Shown here piece after piece: positions 7,655 through 16,319 of a DNA stretch of 64,000 nucleotides. Source of the DNA: Nocardiopsis suaedae (GTDB taxonomy: Bacteria > Actinomycetota > Actinomycetes > Streptosporangiales > Streptosporangiaceae). The notes beneath the pieces are model-generated. The model was not told the DNA's origin and searched no databases. It worked only from the letters and a program-made list of their open reading frames with translations. Each line of letters begins with the position of its first letter. Within the stretch, counting starts at the first letter, position 1. The stretch covers positions 85,605 to 149,604 of the forward strand of contig NZ_JAQFWP010000006.1 of the NCBI RefSeq assembly GCF_027706745.1. Reading direction: 5' to 3'. The translations under genes were made by a program, and so were the position numbers.

Positions 7655-8068
7655 TCGCCTTCGTCGGGGGCGGCGGGGCCCAGGTCGTCGGAGAGCGGAA
7701 GCGGGGGAGGGCAGGCGGAGGGTGGGGCCTGCGGATGTGCTCACGGGGAAGGGGCGTCGTGCGTCCGGATGATTCCCGCTTGCGGCCTTGCGGGGCGCTC
7801 CTGTGCGCTCGAGCGGACGGTCAGAGCCGTTCGATCACGTGCAGCCACACCCACTGCGTGGAAGCGGCCGCTGCCGTGGCGTGGTAGGCGAGCATCACAG
7901 CGATCATCAGCACGACGTTGTGCCCCATTTCCGGTGTCGGGTCGGTTCCCCCCTCAGGGGGCGGCGAGATCGAGATGATCTTCGCGGCGAAACCCTACCG
8001 GCGGCGGGTCGGCTCATGGGCAGAAACGATGAGATCTGTCCCTATAGGGGGATCTGCCCAGGTCAACG
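7655..8068. other. Intergenic region between lectin and SARP genes
   Basis: 414 bp between convergent genes. Apart from the small minus-strand frame at 7821-7928 it holds a short palindrome around 8042 (CCCTATAGGGG). Longer frames on either strand read as Arg/Pro-rich shadow sequence. Confidence 0.4.
7821..7928 (-). CDS. Possible 35-residue hydrophobic peptide downstream of SARP regulator
   Basis: ATG at 7928 (minus strand), TGA at 7821-7823. Residues 4-22 are a hydrophobic stretch starting NVVLMIAVMLAYHA and the end is QWVWLHVIERL. The composition (Met, Val, Trp, Ile; few Arg or Pro) differs sharply from random frames at this GC. A GGGGGGA stretch lies 13 nt upstream of the ATG. It sits 140 bp downstream of, and in the same direction as, the large SARP regulator, much as the small gene afsS follows afsR in Streptomyces, though it shows no likeness to AfsS. 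A small membrane or signalling peptide is possible; chance cannot be excluded. Confidence 0.35.
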   Translation of the reverse strand: MGHNVVLMIAVMLAYHATAAAASTQWVWLHVIERL

Positions 8069-11000
8069 CTACACGATCTCCTCCTGGGGGGTGCTGTCCC
8101 CTGTGCGGGGGAGTGGCACGTTCAGCGCTGCGACGGGCGCGCCGCAGTCCCCCTTCCCTCGAGCCGTTCCCGACCGCTCTCGGGCCCGGGCGGCGGCGTC
8201 GAACAGTGCTTGGGAGCGCTCCGCGTCACCGCGCCGGTGCGCCACGTGTCCGAGGGCGGTCAGAGCGTGTGCACGCGCTTCGGACGTGGGCGACCGATGA
8301 AGCGCCTGCTGCATGTGGACCTCCGCCTCCTCGAAGTCACGAAGGGCCGCGTACGCCTCGCCCAGCCCCATGAGGATGGCGGGCATGTCGGCAGGGGCGT
8401 CTGTCGCCGACGCGAGGTCCTGAGCCTTGGCGAAAGCGCTCAAGGCGGTCGTGGGCTGTCCCAGGCGCAGGCGGGTGTGCGCCGAATGCGCCAGTGCGGC
8501 GATCTCAGTGGTGGTGTCGCCGATCGCCCGCGCCGTCTCCAGGGCATCCTGGAAGCACTCGAGGGCCAGTGAAAGCTCGCCCCGGTCGGCATGGAGTTCG
8601 CCGATGTTGCAGCGCATCCGCATGGCGTCACCGCGCCGCCCGGCCTCCTCCGCGAGCCTGAGGGCCTCCTCTCCGAGACGCAGGGCCTCGGCCGGCTTCC
8701 CGATCTGGGCCATCACTCGGGCCATGTTCCCCGTCACCATCATGATCGAGGCCTGGTCGCCGACGGCCTCGTAGAGGGTGAGGGCTTCGTGGAACGAACC
8801 GAGCGCCTGCGCCGGTGCGCCGCGTACGCTGTGGCCGATCGCCGCGAAATGGAGTGACTGGGCGACCGTCGGTACGTGCCCCTCGTGTCGGGCCACCGCC
8901 AGCGCCTCTTCGATGCAGGGAAGTGCGGCGTCCGCGTGCCCGGCGAGGCTGAGCGCGAGGCCCTGGGCGCTCAGGGCCTGGGCCCGGGTGACCTCGTCCC
9001 CGCAGGTCGATGCCTGATCTATGGCCGCCAGCGAAGTGGCGGCGACCCGGCTCAGACGCTCGGCCCTCAAATGGGCCGCGACGAGCTCGTTCAACGCGTG
9101 CGCGTACCCCACCGCGTCCCCTCGGTCGCGGAAGGTTCGGGCCGCTCCCTGGAAGGCCGTGGCCTCGCGGTCGGGTGCGCCCGAGGTGGACAGGAACCCC
9201 GCCAGGCGCAGGGCCAGCTCCGCCCGGTGCCAGGCGAACGCCTCGCCCTCCGATGCCGGGTGGGCGCCCCCGGAGCCCGGCAGCAGGTCCAGCAGGGTTC
9301 CCCGCTCGGCCGCGAACCACGCGTCGGCCTCGTCCGGCCCGGCGAACCCCGGCGCCTCCACCGGCGCCCCCGGGCGGGCCGGGCGGCGGTGGCGGTGCGG
9401 GAACCGCGCCCGGTCGGCGGCGTCGGCCGCCGCGAGCCACTGGTCGAACACGCGCGAGAGCACCGCGTGCTCCTCCAGCGCCCCCAGCTCCTCCTGCGCC
9501 GTGCGCCGGGCGAAGTCCGCGGTCAGCGCGTGCAGGCGCCAGCGCCCCGGCGGCCCCGGCTCCTCCACCAGCGAGCGCTCCGACAGCAGCTCCAGGACCG
9601 GCTCGGCCTCCCGCGCCGTCGCACCGATCGCCGCTGCGGCGGCGTGGGTGCCGAACGCGGTGGACGGAAGAAGGCCGAGCCGGACGAACGCGGCCCGCGC
9701 CGGCGGGGGCAGGCCCTGTGCGCTCGCGGCCAGGGCCGCGGCGACCGGGCCGGTGAACCGGGGCGCCGCCTCGTCGAGCCGCTCGACCAGGTGCGCCAGC
9801 GGCCACGCCGGGTGCGCGTGCCGCCACCAGGACGCCAGCAGCCGCAGCGGGTGCGGCAGCCGGTCCATCCTGCGCGCCAGCGCCGACAGCCCCGGCCCGT
9901 CGGCGCGCGGGTCGCACCCGGTGATCGCGGCCACCAGCCCCACGGCCTCCTCCGGGGCGGGCGCGACCAGCCCCAGCGCGCGCGAACCCTCCAGCGACGC
10001 CATGCGGATGCGGGAGGTCACCAGGGCGGCGCTGTGCCGCCCCCCGGGCAGCAGCGGGCGCACCTGCTCGGGGTCGGCGGCGTCGTCGAGCACGGCCAGG
10101 AGCCGCAGCGGCGCGGTCAGGGTGCGCCACAGCCGCGCCCGCGCCTCGGTCCCCTCGGGGAGATCGGCGGCGGGCACGCCGAGCTGCCCGAGCATCTCGT
10201 GCAGCGCCTCGGCGGGGTCGCGGGGCGGCCGGTCGGTCCCGGAGCCGTGCAGGTCGACCAGGAGGCGCCCGTCGGGGAACTCGGGGCTCAGGCCGTGCGC
10301 GGCGCGGCACACCAGGGCGGTCTTGCCCACCCCGGGCATGCCCGACACGACCACGGCCGCCGCGCCCGCGCGCAGGTCGGCGGCGATGCGCTCCAGCTCG
10401 GCCGCGCGCCCGTGGAAGTCGTGCAGGTCCCGGGGGAGGGTGTCCGGGGGAGGGGCGGGCGCCGCCCCGGAGGGCGGTGCGCCGGTCGGCGGCGCCGCGG
10501 GCGCCCCCTGGGCGTTCCCGCCGTCCCGGCCCCGGCCGCCCTCGGCCTCGCACAGCAGGTGCCGCAGGGCCGCTCCCGGGGCGACCCCCTGCTCGTGCAG
10601 GTGCTCGGCCAGGCGGCGGCACACCCCCGCCGCCTCGGCGCGGTGCCCGGCCCGCAGCAGGGCGGTGGCCAGGTTGAGGGCGACGGGCTCGCTGCCGGGG
10701 TGGAGGCCGGCCTCGGCGTGCAGCGCGTCGAGCAGGTCGCGCGGGTCGCGGCCGCTCTCCAGCAGCAGCCGCCCGTGGTCGGCCGCGGCGTCGCGGCGCG
10801 CCAGCACCATGGCCTCGCGGCGCCGGAGCGCCCAGTCGCCCGAGAGGCCGGTGAGGGGCGTGCCCCGCCACAGCCCCAGCGCCTCTTCCAGAAGCTCCAG
10901 GGCCGGCTCCCGCTCACCGGCCCGTTCGCGGGCGCGCGCCGCGCGGCACAGCCGCCGGAACCGCGGCCAGTCGACGGCGTCGGCGCCCAGGTCCAGGCGG

Positions 11001-11263
11001 TAGTGGCCGCTTTCGCACACCAGGGCGGCGCGGTCGGCCCCGGCGGCCTCCAGGTGGCGCCGCGTGCGGGACATGTAGCTGTCGAGAGTGGAGAGGGCGC
11101 CGATCCCGCCATTCCAAACGAGTTCGACGATCGATTCTCTAGAGAGCGGCCGCCCTTCTTCCAATGCCAGCAGGACGGCGATTTCGAGTTGTTTTCCCGA
11201 CCCCAGTGGGAAGTCGCGGCCGTCGCGCACCAGCCGGACCGGGCCCAGGACTCTCAGCTCCAC
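8069..11263 (-). CDS. AfsR/SARP-family transcriptional regulator with NB-ARC and TPR domains
   Basis: 1,064 residues. I chose the GTG at 11263 because AAGGAGGT lies just upstream and translation then begins directly at VELRVLGPVRLVRDG, the usual first strand of a SARP winged helix. Domains: OmpR-like DNA-binding (about 1-95, with SYMSRTRRHLE as recognition region), bacterial transcriptional activation domain (95-245), a Pro/Ala linker, NB-ARC STAND ATPase (from about 295, Walker A GMPGVGKTALV, Walker B LLAVLDDAAD), then TPRs from about 700 to the end. Proteins of this layout activate secondary-metabolism or development genes, using ATP and TPR-bound signals. No biosynthetic cluster is adjacent, so it is either pleiotropic or orphan. 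A small peptide frame lies downstream. Confidence 0.92.
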   Translation of the reverse strand: MELRVLGPVRLVRDGRDFPLGSGKQLEIAVLLALEEGRPLSRESIVELVWNGGIGALSTLDSYMSRTRRHLEAAGADRAALVCESGHYRLDLGADAVDWPRFRRLCRAARARERAGEREPALELLEEALGLWRGTPLTGLSGDWALRRREAMVLARRDAAADHGRLLLESGRDPRDLLDALHAEAGLHPGSEPVALNLATALLRAGHRAEAAGVCRRLAEHLHEQGVAPGAALRHLLCEAEGGRGRDGGNAQGAPAAPPTGAPPSGAAPAPPPDTLPRDLHDFHGRAAELERIAADLRAGAAAVVVSGMPGVGKTALVCRAAHGLSPEFPDGRLLVDLHGSGTDRPPRDPAEALHEMLGQLGVPAADLPEGTEARARLWRTLTAPLRLLAVLDDAADPEQVRPLLPGGRHSAALVTSRIRMASLEGSRALGLVAPAPEEAVGLVAAITGCDPRADGPGLSALARRMDRLPHPLRLLASWWRHAHPAWPLAHLVERLDEAAPRFTGPVAAALAASAQGLPPPARAAFVRLGLLPSTAFGTHAAAAAIGATAREAEPVLELLSERSLVEEPGPPGRWRLHALTADFARRTAQEELGALEEHAVLSRVFDQWLAAADAADRARFPHRHRRPARPGAPVEAPGFAGPDEADAWFAAERGTLLDLLPGSGGAHPASEGEAFAWHRAELALRLAGFLSTSGAPDREATAFQGAARTFRDRGDAVGYAHALNELVAAHLRAERLSRVAATSLAAIDQASTCGDEVTRAQALSAQGLALSLAGHADAALPCIEEALAVARHEGHVPTVAQSLHFAAIGHSVRGAPAQALGSFHEALTLYEAVGDQASIMMVTGNMARVMAQIGKPAEALRLGEEALRLAEEAGRRGDAMRMRCNIGELHADRGELSLALECFQDALETARAIGDTTTEIAALAHSAHTRLRLGQPTTALSAFAKAQDLASATDAPADMPAILMGLGEAYAALRDFEEAEVHMQQALHRSPTSEARAHALTALGHVAHRRGDAERSQALFDAAARARERSGTARGKGDCGAPVAALNVPLPRTGDSTPQEEIV

Positions 11264-11601
11264 CCTACCTCCTTCGGGTGCTGCTCCCCGGGGTGGTGAG
11301 TGTGCCCCGAAAGCCGGTCGGGAGAACCGGCCGAAATCTGCCACCAGGGATTACCGCGGCCTCCGCGGCGGCATTATGGGCATTGACCTGCGGCCCGGCC
11401 GTGCGGGCGGTCCCGAGCCGGCCACGGCCGGGTACACGAACGCATCCCCGGGGGAATACCGGGCCGAAGGGCCCGCCCCGGGAATACGGCATCTGCAATT
11501 GCAGGTGAATGCGAATATGCGCGGGCATCGGCCGTGCGCATTCGCCGGACACGCCGGTCCCCTGGCACGGGACCGGGGCCGGGTGGGGCAGTCTTGGGGG
11601 C
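11264..11601. promoter_or_regulatory. Divergent promoter region of SARP and flippase-like genes
   Basis: 338 bp between divergent starts. The part 11470-11530 is AT-richer and contains a 12-bp perfect palindrome, CTGCAATTGCAG (11493-11504). A SARP or other dimeric regulator could act here on both genes; this is inference. Confidence 0.4.
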
Positions 11602-13992
11602 GTGAGAACGGCAGCCGATCGCCCCGACCGGGGCGCAGACGAGGTACTGGGACCCATTCCGCCGCCCGTGCGGCGCCCCACCGACCTGCTGGTGGGCACG
11701 GCCGGGGCGGTGGCGGTCGCGGCGGTGCTCGGGCTGGTCTCCCTGGCCGGCGACGGGCAGGGCGCGGCCCCGGACGAGCTGCGCTCCCTGCTCCCGCCCT
11801 CGCTGCTGGCCCTGGTGGCCGCGGCCGCCAACATCGCGGTGCTGGTGCTGGCCGCGGTGGCCGCCGTGGAGCGGCTGATCCGCCGCGCCGGGCGCGACCT
11901 GGTGCGCGGCCTGGCCGCCGCCGCGTTCTCCTACGGCGCCACCGAGGCCGTCAACGCGGCCGTGCTGGCCCTGTCCGGCCCCACGGGGCCGCCCGAGGCG
12001 CTGTCGGCCGGAGCGCACACGTGGCTGCTCGGCGGCCCCGCGCACGCCTACCTGGCCGCCGCCATGGCCTACACCGCCGCGGTGGGCCCGGTGCGCCTGG
12101 CCCGGGTGCGCGGCGGGCTGTGGGCCGGGATCGCCGCCACCGCCGCCGCCGTGCTGCTGGCCGGGGTGGCCACGGTCCCCGCGCTGGCCCTGACCGCGCT
12201 GCTGGGCGCCACCGGCGCCGCCCTGGCGGGGTTCGCCGTGGGCGCGGCGCGCCCGGAGTCGCTGACCGGGCCGATGGTGGAGGAGCTGCGGCGCTTCGGC
12301 CTGGAGCCGCTCACCCTGGCCCCGGCCGGGACCGACGGGGAGGGCAACCGCCGCTTCACCGCCGATACCCCCTCCCGGCGCCTGGACCTGGTGCTGATGC
12401 GCGCCGACGACACCGTGCAGGCCCTCAAGCGGCTGGGCGGGATGGTGCTGCTGCGCGGCCCGGTCGCCCCGCCCGTGCGCCTGGGCCTGTCGCGCCGGCT
12501 GGAGCACGCCGCGGTGATGGGGTGGGCCGCCCGCGCGGCCGGGGCGTGCGTCCCCGACGTGCTGGGCATCGGCGACGTGGGCGCCGGGTCGGCGGTGCTG
12601 ATCCGCGAGTACGCGCCCGTGCGGACCCTGGAGGAGGTGCGGGAGGAGGAGCTGACCGACGCGGCCCTGGAGGGGCTGTGGCGGGAGCTGGCGCTGCTGC
12701 ACCGCAACCGCATCGCCCACGGCTCGATCGGCGGGGACACCGTGGGCTGGAGGACCGGCGGCCGCCCCGCCTTCACCGGGCTGTCCGGGGGATCGGTGGC
12801 CGCCGCGCCGCTCAAGGCCTCTCTGGACACCGCGGCGCTGCTGACCGCGGTGGCGCTGCGCACGGGCGCCGAGCGGTCGGTACGGGCCGCGGTCGCGGTG
12901 CTGGGGCTGGAGGCGGTGGCGGGCGCCCTGCCCCTGCTGCAGCCCGCCGGGATGCCGCTCGGCCTGCGAAGACGCCTGCGCGGGCACCCCGGGGTGCTCG
13001 GGGAGGTGCGCGCGCGCATCACCGGCCTGGCCCCCGAGGCCCCGGCCCGCCCCGCCCGGCTGGAGCGCATGCGCCCGCGCACCGTGGTCAGCGCCGCCGT
13101 GGCCACCGTGGTGGCGCTGGTGCTGGCCAACCAGCTGGCCGGGGTCGACCTGACCACCGTCGCGGCGGCCGACGCCGGGTGGGCGGCGGCCGCCTTCGCG
13201 GCCGCGACGGCCTGCATGGTCGCGGCCGCCCTGGCGCTGATGGGCTTCGTGCCGATCCGGCTGAACCTGTGGACCACCGTGCTGGTGCAGTACGCCGGGT
13301 CCTTCATCCGCATCGCCGCCCCCGCGGGGCTGGGGTCGCTGGCGATCAACACCCGCTACGTCACCTGCCAGGGCGCCTCGGCGGGGCTGGCGATCTCGGC
13401 GGTGGGCCTGTCCCAGGCGGTGGGGCTGCTCACGCATGTGCCGCTGCTGCTGGTCAGCGCCTACCTGACCGGTACCGGCACCGACCGGTTCACCGACTTC
13501 TCGCCGTCGCCGACGCTGGTGGCCGTGGTGCTGGTGCCGGCCGCCGGGGTGGCGGCGGTGCTGCTGGTCCCGCGGCTGCGCGGGCTGGTGGTCGAGCGGG
13601 TGCGGCCCTACTTCCAGGGCGTGGTGCCCCAGCTGCTCGACCTGCTGCAGCGGCCCCGGCGGCTGGCCATGGGGGTGGGCGGCACGCTGCTGCTGACGGC
13701 GGGGTTCGTGGGGAGCCTGTACTTCTCCGTGCTGGCCTTCGGCGGGCAGGCCGACCTGGCGGCGGTGGCGGTGGTGTTCCTGGCCGGGAACGCGCTGGGC
13801 TCGGCCGCCCCGACGCCGGGCGGGCTGGGCGCGGTGGAGGCGGCCCTGCTGACGGGGCTGTCGACGGTGGCGGGGCTGCCGGTGGCGGTCGGGCTGCCGG
13901 CGGTGCTGCTGTTCCGGGTGCTGACGTTCTGGTTCCCGGTCCTGCCCGGGTGGGGGGCCTTCCACCTGCTGCAGAGGTGGAAGGCGATCTGA
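11602..13992 (+). CDS. Flippase-like (LPG synthase TM / UPF0104) membrane protein with internal kinase-like domain
   Basis: 796 residues from the GTG at 11602. An N-terminal block of about six hydrophobic segments (residues 25-240) is followed by a soluble part (about 255-480) resembling an ABC1/RIO-type kinase: LVLMRADDTVQALKRL, VLIREYAPVRTLEEV and RNRIAHGSIGGDTVGW at the position of the family's HGDLHPGN loop, with the catalytic Asp replaced by Ser. The C-terminal 300 residues are the YbhN/AglD-like lysylphosphatidylglycerol-synthase TM domain, with SFIRIAAPAGLGSLAINTRY and APTPGGLGAVEAALL. Members are thought to move lipid-linked molecules across the membrane. The kinase module is likely non-catalytic. 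Confidence 0.8.
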   Translation: MRTAADRPDRGADEVLGPIPPPVRRPTDLLVGTAGAVAVAAVLGLVSLAGDGQGAAPDELRSLLPPSLLALVAAAANIAVLVLAAVAAVERLIRRAGRDLVRGLAAAAFSYGATEAVNAAVLALSGPTGPPEALSAGAHTWLLGGPAHAYLAAAMAYTAAVGPVRLARVRGGLWAGIAATAAAVLLAGVATVPALALTALLGATGAALAGFAVGAARPESLTGPMVEELRRFGLEPLTLAPAGTDGEGNRRFTADTPSRRLDLVLMRADDTVQALKRLGGMVLLRGPVAPPVRLGLSRRLEHAAVMGWAARAAGACVPDVLGIGDVGAGSAVLIREYAPVRTLEEVREEELTDAALEGLWRELALLHRNRIAHGSIGGDTVGWRTGGRPAFTGLSGGSVAAAPLKASLDTAALLTAVALRTGAERSVRAAVAVLGLEAVAGALPLLQPAGMPLGLRRRLRGHPGVLGEVRARITGLAPEAPARPARLERMRPRTVVSAAVATVVALVLANQLAGVDLTTVAAADAGWAAAAFAAATACMVAAALALMGFVPIRLNLWTTVLVQYAGSFIRIAAPAGLGSLAINTRYVTCQGASAGLAISAVGLSQAVGLLTHVPLLLVSAYLTGTGTDRFTDFSPSPTLVAVVLVPAAGVAAVLLVPRLRGLVVERVRPYFQGVVPQLLDLLQRPRRLAMGVGGTLLLTAGFVGSLYFSVLAFGGQADLAAVAVVFLAGNALGSAAPTPGGLGAVEAALLTGLSTVAGLPVAVGLPAVLLFRVLTFWFPVLPGWGAFHLLQRWKAI

Positions 13993-14476
13993 GGCAGGCC
14001 GAGGTGAGGGGCGCATCACACCGTTCCCGCGGGGCTGCGCCGTGTGCGGGGGAGTGCGTGCGGAGGGACGGGCCGCCTTCGAGCGCGCTTGGGGCGGACG
14101 CATGATGTGCTCTGCCAGCGCTCTGCAACGGGGATGCCATAGATCTACGCCATAAAGCCGGGAGTGGTGGCGCTTCACACCCCAAGACCACAGCGGAGCG
14201 GCTCCGCCGCACTGACCTCCCACACCGGCCCCCGCAAGGGGGCGGACCTCGGCGGGCCGTGTCCTCTGGAGTGATGGAGCATTCGGCGGCCGCGGCCGCC
14301 GACCGCCTACGGCCTTCGGCCGTCCCCCGACAGGCGTTCCGCCGGTGCGGACCCGCTCGGCGAACGGCGGGCGCCGACAGCGGGGGCTCGGCCTGTGCGG
14401 GCCCACTGTCGGCGCCCTCAAAGGAGCGGTCTGCCGCCGCCCCCGCGGCCCGGTCCGGGCCCGGAGGCGTCCGCGG
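13993..14476. other. Intergenic region, 484 bp, with repeat copy B
   Basis: Downstream of the flippase-like gene and of the minus-strand L32 gene. It contains copy B of the structured repeat (14081-14212) and a small ACGGCC-TTC-GGCCGT hairpin (14309-14323). No coding frame is convincing. Confidence 0.6.
14081..14212 (+). repeat. Dispersed structured intergenic repeat, copy B (132 nt)
   Basis: The first 78 nt match copy A in every box and spacer length: 18 of 18 identical in the first box, 12 of 12 in the second, 26 of 26 in the core ending ATAAAGC at 14158. After 33 nt comes the hairpin sequence CAGCGGAGCGGCTCCGCCGC (14191-14210), shared with copy C at the same distance. Confidence 0.85.
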
Positions 14477-14644
14477 TCACGGCAGGGGGATCAGCCCGCG
14501 CCGGTAGGCCGCGGCCTGGCGCCGCGGGACCAGGGCGGTACGGCCGCCGACGGTGACCTCGATCAGGTCCGGCACGGCGGCCCGCCACTGTGAGCGGCGC
14601 TTGCGGGTGTTGGAGCGGGACATCTTGCGCTTGGGCACGGCCAT
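14477..14644 (-). CDS. rpmF: 50S ribosomal protein L32, cysteine-free paralogue
   Basis: 55 residues from ATG 14644. [20 protein letters not shown] is the conserved bL32 N-terminus. The zinc-ribbon cysteines of the standard form are absent; there is no Cys in the whole protein, so this is the zinc-independent (C-minus) version. It is the last of three C-minus ribosomal genes on this strand, 100 bp after the L31 gene. In actinobacteria such sets replace zinc-binding paralogues when zinc is scarce and are controlled by Zur; a Zur-like box lies before the first gene. Confidence 0.93.
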   Translation of the reverse strand: MAVPKRKMSRSNTRKRRSQWRAAVPDLIEVTVGGRTALVPRRQAAAYRRGLIPLP

Positions 14645-14744
14645 GGGTGGCGGTCGGCCTTTCGTTCGGGCCCCGCCGGGCGGCACGGGTCGGCCCGGTG
14701 CCGGGGCGGGGCGATCGGATCGGGTGCGGGTGCTTGGGCCCGTG

Positions 14745-14990
14745 TCAGGAGCGGCCGTAGCGCTGCTTGAAGCGCTCGACCCGTCCGGCGGTGTCGACCA
14801 CGCGCCCCCTGCCGGTGTAGAAGGGGTGGCTCGCGCTGGAGATCTCCACGTCGACGACCGGGTAGGTGTTGCCGTCCTCCCAGGTGACGACCTGGTCGGA
14901 GGTGACGGTCGAGCGGGTCAGGAAGGCCATGTCCCCCGCCTTGTCGCGGAAGACGACGGGCCGGTACTCGGGGTGGATTCCGGGTTTCAC
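14745..14990 (-). CDS. rpmE2: 50S ribosomal protein L31 type B
   Basis: 81 residues from ATG 14990. [20 protein letters not shown], then a [10 protein letters not shown] motif near residue 55, are diagnostic of the type B bL31 that lacks the CxxC zinc site; no Cys is present. Its length is usual for the family (type A is shorter). It lies 73 bp after the L33 gene and before L32, so it is probably co-transcribed. It binds the 50S subunit at the central protuberance in place of zinc-binding L31 under zinc limitation, which is established for the family. Confidence 0.95.
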   Translation of the reverse strand: MKPGIHPEYRPVVFRDKAGDMAFLTRSTVTSDQVVTWEDGNTYPVVDVEISSASHPFYTGRGRVVDTAGRVERFKQRYGRS

Positions 14991-15063
14991 TGGTGTCCTT
15001 CTCTCGTGGCGTCGGCGCCGCGGGGCGCCGGGGCTGTCCGGGGCGGTCCGGGTCCGGGGCCGC

Positions 15064-15228
15064 TCAGCGGTCCTCGCGGAACTCGGTGTGCCGCCTGATG
15101 ACCGGGTCGTACTTGCGCAGCACGAGGCGGTCGGGCGTGTTGCGGCGGTTCTTGCGGGTGACGTAGGTGTAGCCGGTCCCGGCCGTCGAGCGGAGCTTGA
15201 CGATGGGCCGGGCGTCGCTGCGCGCCAT
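15064..15228 (-). CDS. rpmG: 50S ribosomal protein L33, cysteine-free paralogue
   Basis: 54 residues from ATG 15228, with GGAGG (minus strand) just upstream. [20 protein letters not shown] is the conserved bL33 core; the four zinc-ligand cysteines are missing, so it is the C-minus form. First gene of the L33-L31-L32 set and directly behind a Zur-like palindrome at 15266-15286. Together they provide zinc-free ribosomal proteins so that zinc can be released from ribosomes. Confidence 0.95.
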   Translation of the reverse strand: MARSDARPIVKLRSTAGTGYTYVTRKNRRNTPDRLVLRKYDPVIRRHTEFREDR

Positions 15229-15265
15229 GGCGGGCCTCCTCGGGGTGTCTGCGGTCGTTATAAGC

Positions 15266-15286
15266 GAATGATAACCGTTTTCATTC
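15266..15286 (-). promoter_or_regulatory. Candidate Zur box
   Basis: GAATGATAACCGTTTTCATT followed by C forms an inverted repeat, GAATGA-AAC/GTT-TCATTC, with one mismatch pair, 38 bp before the L33 start. AT-rich palindromes with AATGA/TCATT arms are typical of actinobacterial Zur operators. It lies between L33 and the divergent MarR gene and may affect both. Confidence 0.7.
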
Positions 15287-15402
15287 CCGATGGTGGCAGG
15301 CCGCCCGGAGGCCGGGCCGCGTGGTTTCTCCCCTCCCGCACGGTGGTGGGAGGATCGAGGGGGCGCGAGCGCACGGGCGTACCGGCCCGCTGGAGCAGGA
15401 AG

Positions 15403-15855
15403 GTGGAGGGCGTGGCCGCAGACAGGACCGCCGAGCAGGCCTGGGAGTCGCTGGCACGGGCTCACGTGGCGCTCATGCGGCGCTTCCAGGTCGATTTCCG
15501 CGGCGCCGAGGTCAGCATGCGGGAGTACGACGTCCTGCTGACCCTGGCCCGCTGCCCCTACGGCGGGGCGCGGCTGTGCGAGCTGAACGACAGGGTGCTG
15601 CTGGACCAGTCCTCCATCAGCCGCCTGGTGGAGCGCATGGACGGCGACGGGCTGGTCGAGCGCGGCCCCGACCCCGATGACCGGCGGGGCACCCGGGTGC
15701 GCCTGACGGAGGCGGGCCGGGCGGTGCTGCGCCGTATCGGCCCCAGGCACGCCGCCGCGATCGCCGAGTCCCTGGGCGGCGTACTGACCAAGGAGGAGCT
15801 GGTCACCCTGCGCGGCCTGGCCGACAAGCTGCTGAAGGCCCAGACCGAGGGGTAG
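15403..15855 (+). CDS. MarR-family transcriptional regulator
   Basis: 150 residues if the GTG at 15403 is used (GGAG seven bases upstream); a GTG at 15412 would give 147 but has its ribosome site too close. Winged helix-turn-helix of MarR type: [20 protein letters not shown], recognition helix around [13 protein letters not shown], and the wing [16 protein letters not shown]. It is divergent from the zinc-free ribosomal genes across the Zur-like box. Probably a repressor responding to small phenolic or oxidising ligands; its target is unknown. Confidence 0.85.
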   Translation: MEGVAADRTAEQAWESLARAHVALMRRFQVDFRGAEVSMREYDVLLTLARCPYGGARLCELNDRVLLDQSSISRLVERMDGDGLVERGPDPDDRRGTRVRLTEAGRAVLRRIGPRHAAAIAESLGGVLTKEELVTLRGLADKLLKAQTEG

Positions 15856-15884
15856 GCGGCCTGCGGCGTCGGCGCGCCTCGGCG

Positions 15885-16292
15885 GGCCGCGCTTGGATCG
15901 GCCTGATCGGCGGTAGCGACGGCCGCGCGTATCTGGTGGCTCGCCGCAATCGGCGGACCGGCGAGATCGCCTACCACCTGAACTGGGCGCCGGCCCCGGC
16001 CCCGGTCCCGCTCCAGCCCCTGGTCACCGTCGCCGGAATGCGCTGGAGGATCGAAGAATCGTTCCAGGGCGCGAAGGAACTCGCCGCGCTCGACGAACAC
16101 CGGGGCCGCACTTGGACCTCCTGGCGCCGGTGGGCCACCCTCGCCATGCTCGCCTACGCTTTCCCCGCCATCACCCGCACCACCCAGGACACCGGGTGGG
16201 GACATCGCCTCCGCCGGTCGATCTGGCGACGACGCCCCCAGGCCACCGCCAAGCGGCTGCACTACCGGCGACGACTCGCCCTTGCCGCATGA
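15885..16292 (+). pseudogene. IS701-type transposase, C-terminal relic
   Basis: Frame open from about 15885 to TGA at 16290-16292. [35 protein letters not shown] and TLAMLAYAFPAI are the catalytic-Glu (DDE) and following region of IS701-family transposases. The N-terminal two thirds, including the first two catalytic Asp residues, are missing, and the sequence begins abruptly 30 bp after the MarR stop. No terminal inverted repeats are evident. A dead insertion-sequence remnant. Confidence 0.8.
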
Positions 16293-16319
16293 AGGCCCGA
16301 ACCTGCAGCTGCAAATACC

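Noticed and set aside
7582..7887. Plus-strand 101-codon frame after the lectin gene
   Set aside because: Starts within the terminator hairpin, has no ribosome site, and is Arg/Gly-rich throughout.
8876..11299. An open frame of over 800 codons on the plus strand across the SARP regulator
   Set aside because: It is the antisense shadow of a gene with clear domains; its own translation is Gly/Arg/Pro-rich with no motif.
11374..14421. A frame of over 1,000 codons on the minus strand opposite the flippase-like gene
   Set aside because: His/Gln/Arg-rich shadow sequence; the plus-strand protein has membrane helices and family motifs.
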